Position numbers and translations under genes: made by a program. A DNA stretch of 64,000 nt from Agriotes lineatus (taxonomy: Eukaryota; Arthropoda; Insecta; Coleoptera; Elateridae). The DNA lies in NCBI GenBank assembly GCA_940337035.1, contig CALNHX010005234.1:1-64000 (forward strand). The letters run 5' to 3'. The notes below the pieces were generated by a model. The model had not been told where the DNA came from. It did no database searches and was given only the letters and a program-made list of their open reading frames with translations. Within the stretch, counting starts at the first letter, position 1. Every line of letters starts with the position of its first letter. This document shows, one piece after another, positions 62,831 through 64,000 of the stretch.

Positions 62831-64000
62831 AACTGTTGCGTCAGGCGTATGTAGCATAGGCGATTTGGCCACTTTTTCCACCCACAACCATGGGAAAATA
62901 AGTTATTGTGTTAGCACATTTTTCGTGTAAGTTATGCAGATTATTTTCTGGTAAGCTTTCTTGCTAAAATTGCTAATTTGGGATATCAACTTACCCTCAA
63001 GTTACGGGCTAAAATTGACCCGAATAAAGCAGAGACCTACTGCATGGCCGAGGAACGTGCCGTTTAGTACGAAGTTGCTTCCGTTCGCCCCGGTACCGTT
63101 CAGGCAGCCCAAGTAAGCCTGCTGTGTTGCCAGTAACCTTCACCTTTGTGCTGGATTTGGTTTGAACCTAACGCCTATTTTGTTTTGTGATTTATTAATA
63201 CTATCAAATTCTTAACAGCCTTGCCGTTCGTTATTTAGTTGGATAATTCATATACGGCTTAAACTTTAAAGTTAGCGGCTTCACCGCTGTTATAATTACT
63301 TGTAAATTAGGTGTGCTAAACGAACCGTCAGTTTTAAGCTGAGTTAGTTCACTTGTCATTAACGTAGCTCTACATGCTAATAAATTAGTTGGGCGAATGG
63401 TAAATCTAGGTACGTTTGTTCCATCATTATCGTTTTAGTAATTAAGTTCGCTGGAGCAGCAGCCAGCAGATTATTTGATATACCACTACGACATGCAGAT
63501 ATCTGAATGAGTGTGAGTATACGCGAGATATTAATTTAATACATTATAGGTGGAACGCAGTACAGCTGTGTCGTTTACTCAGTACTCGGGTTGCTTACTA
63601 AAGTACATGTTTTGCCTATGTGATATATTTATTATTGTGATAGCCTTGTGATTGTACGTTTAATGCCAGTAATTGCAAATCGAGTTTATGCCCCCTGTTA
63701 ATGATCCTTTATCTATTTGAAACATTATACGATTTATCGAACTGTGGGTTTTCGATGAATTAAACTAAGGAACATGGGCCTGAAAAAAAACATTTTCAAT
63801 CGTTTAGTTTTGAAGGTAAGTCATCCACGCCCTTCCTCTGAGCTAGTGCGAGTGCATGTTCCGATTTACTATCAGCAATTACTAATGTAACAATCGTTAG
63901 GAGCAAGTAGAGTTCCATCCTCAAAACTCATGTATGAACCATATTAACACACTGCGATTTATTATAGAACAAATACAAAAATTCAACACCAGTAACTGTC
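62831..64000. other. Unassigned DNA at the right edge
   Basis: No open frame with a known domain, no RNA gene and no obvious repeat. Part may be LTR. Confidence 0.4.

Overview
This window is eukaryotic and almost certainly insect DNA. It is AT-rich, has spliced host genes with short exons and GT...AG introns, and carries a repeat load typical of a large insect genome. The host families seen (an isoprenyl-diphosphate-synthase-like gene and an ecdysteroid-kinase-like gene) fit an arthropod. A beetle is my guess, but nothing here proves the order. Only about 2-3% of the window is host coding sequence; most of the rest is layered transposable elements.

Layout. 0-1 kb: last exon and poly(A) signal of an IDS/FPPS-like gene (+). 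1-5 kb: five tandem copies of a ~400-bp hairpin-rich repeat, then a TIR-bounded segment holding a GC-rich 30-bp minisatellite, then a tRNA-Asp-like pseudogene. 5-11.4 kb: a 5'-truncated CR1/Jockey-like LINE tail (-) and two RTE-like LINEs placed head to head. 11.6-18 kb: a 1.2-kb foldback element, a Helitron-like element with a polypurine tract, another LINE tail, an inverted copy of the 400-bp repeat, a LINE RT fragment and a dispersed repeat (copy A). 18.2-35.0 kb: one degenerate RTE-like LINE (-) split open by later insertions. A Ty3/gypsy element sits in it. That element's 5' LTR is split by a foldback array, and the array contains both a complete Mutator-like (MULE) transposon and a Tc1/mariner-type transposon. 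The latter is itself split by a 221-bp MITE. 36-46 kb: a two-exon ecdysteroid-kinase-like gene (-) whose 7.5-kb intron holds a BEL/Pao element with intact LTRs and a 5-bp target duplication. 47.8-54.2 kb: copy B of the dispersed repeat with a foldback inside it, an 88-bp tandem array, a possible unrecognised gene and a decayed LINE. 54.2-62.5 kb and beyond: two oppositely oriented gypsy remnants separated by a ~690-bp repeat that has an inverted partner at 35.4-36.0 kb. The second remnant is interrupted by a 2.7-kb long-TIR transposon with an unusual protein family.

How the parts relate. The insertions can be ordered because each interrupts another: host DNA, LINE, gypsy, foldback array, MULE and mariner, MITE. 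Exact junctions are visible at several levels: a 9-bp duplication for the MULE, TA for mariner and the foldbacks, TTAA for a piggyBac-like MITE, TAA for a palindromic MITE, a 7-bp duplication for the small MITE, and CTTTT for BEL/Pao. The MULE is the standout. It has matching TIRs, a perfect 9-bp target duplication and an uninterrupted four-exon transposase of 797 residues, so it may be autonomous. The second most unusual locus is the long-TIR element near 59-61.6 kb. Family assignments come from reading motifs by eye; no database search was run.
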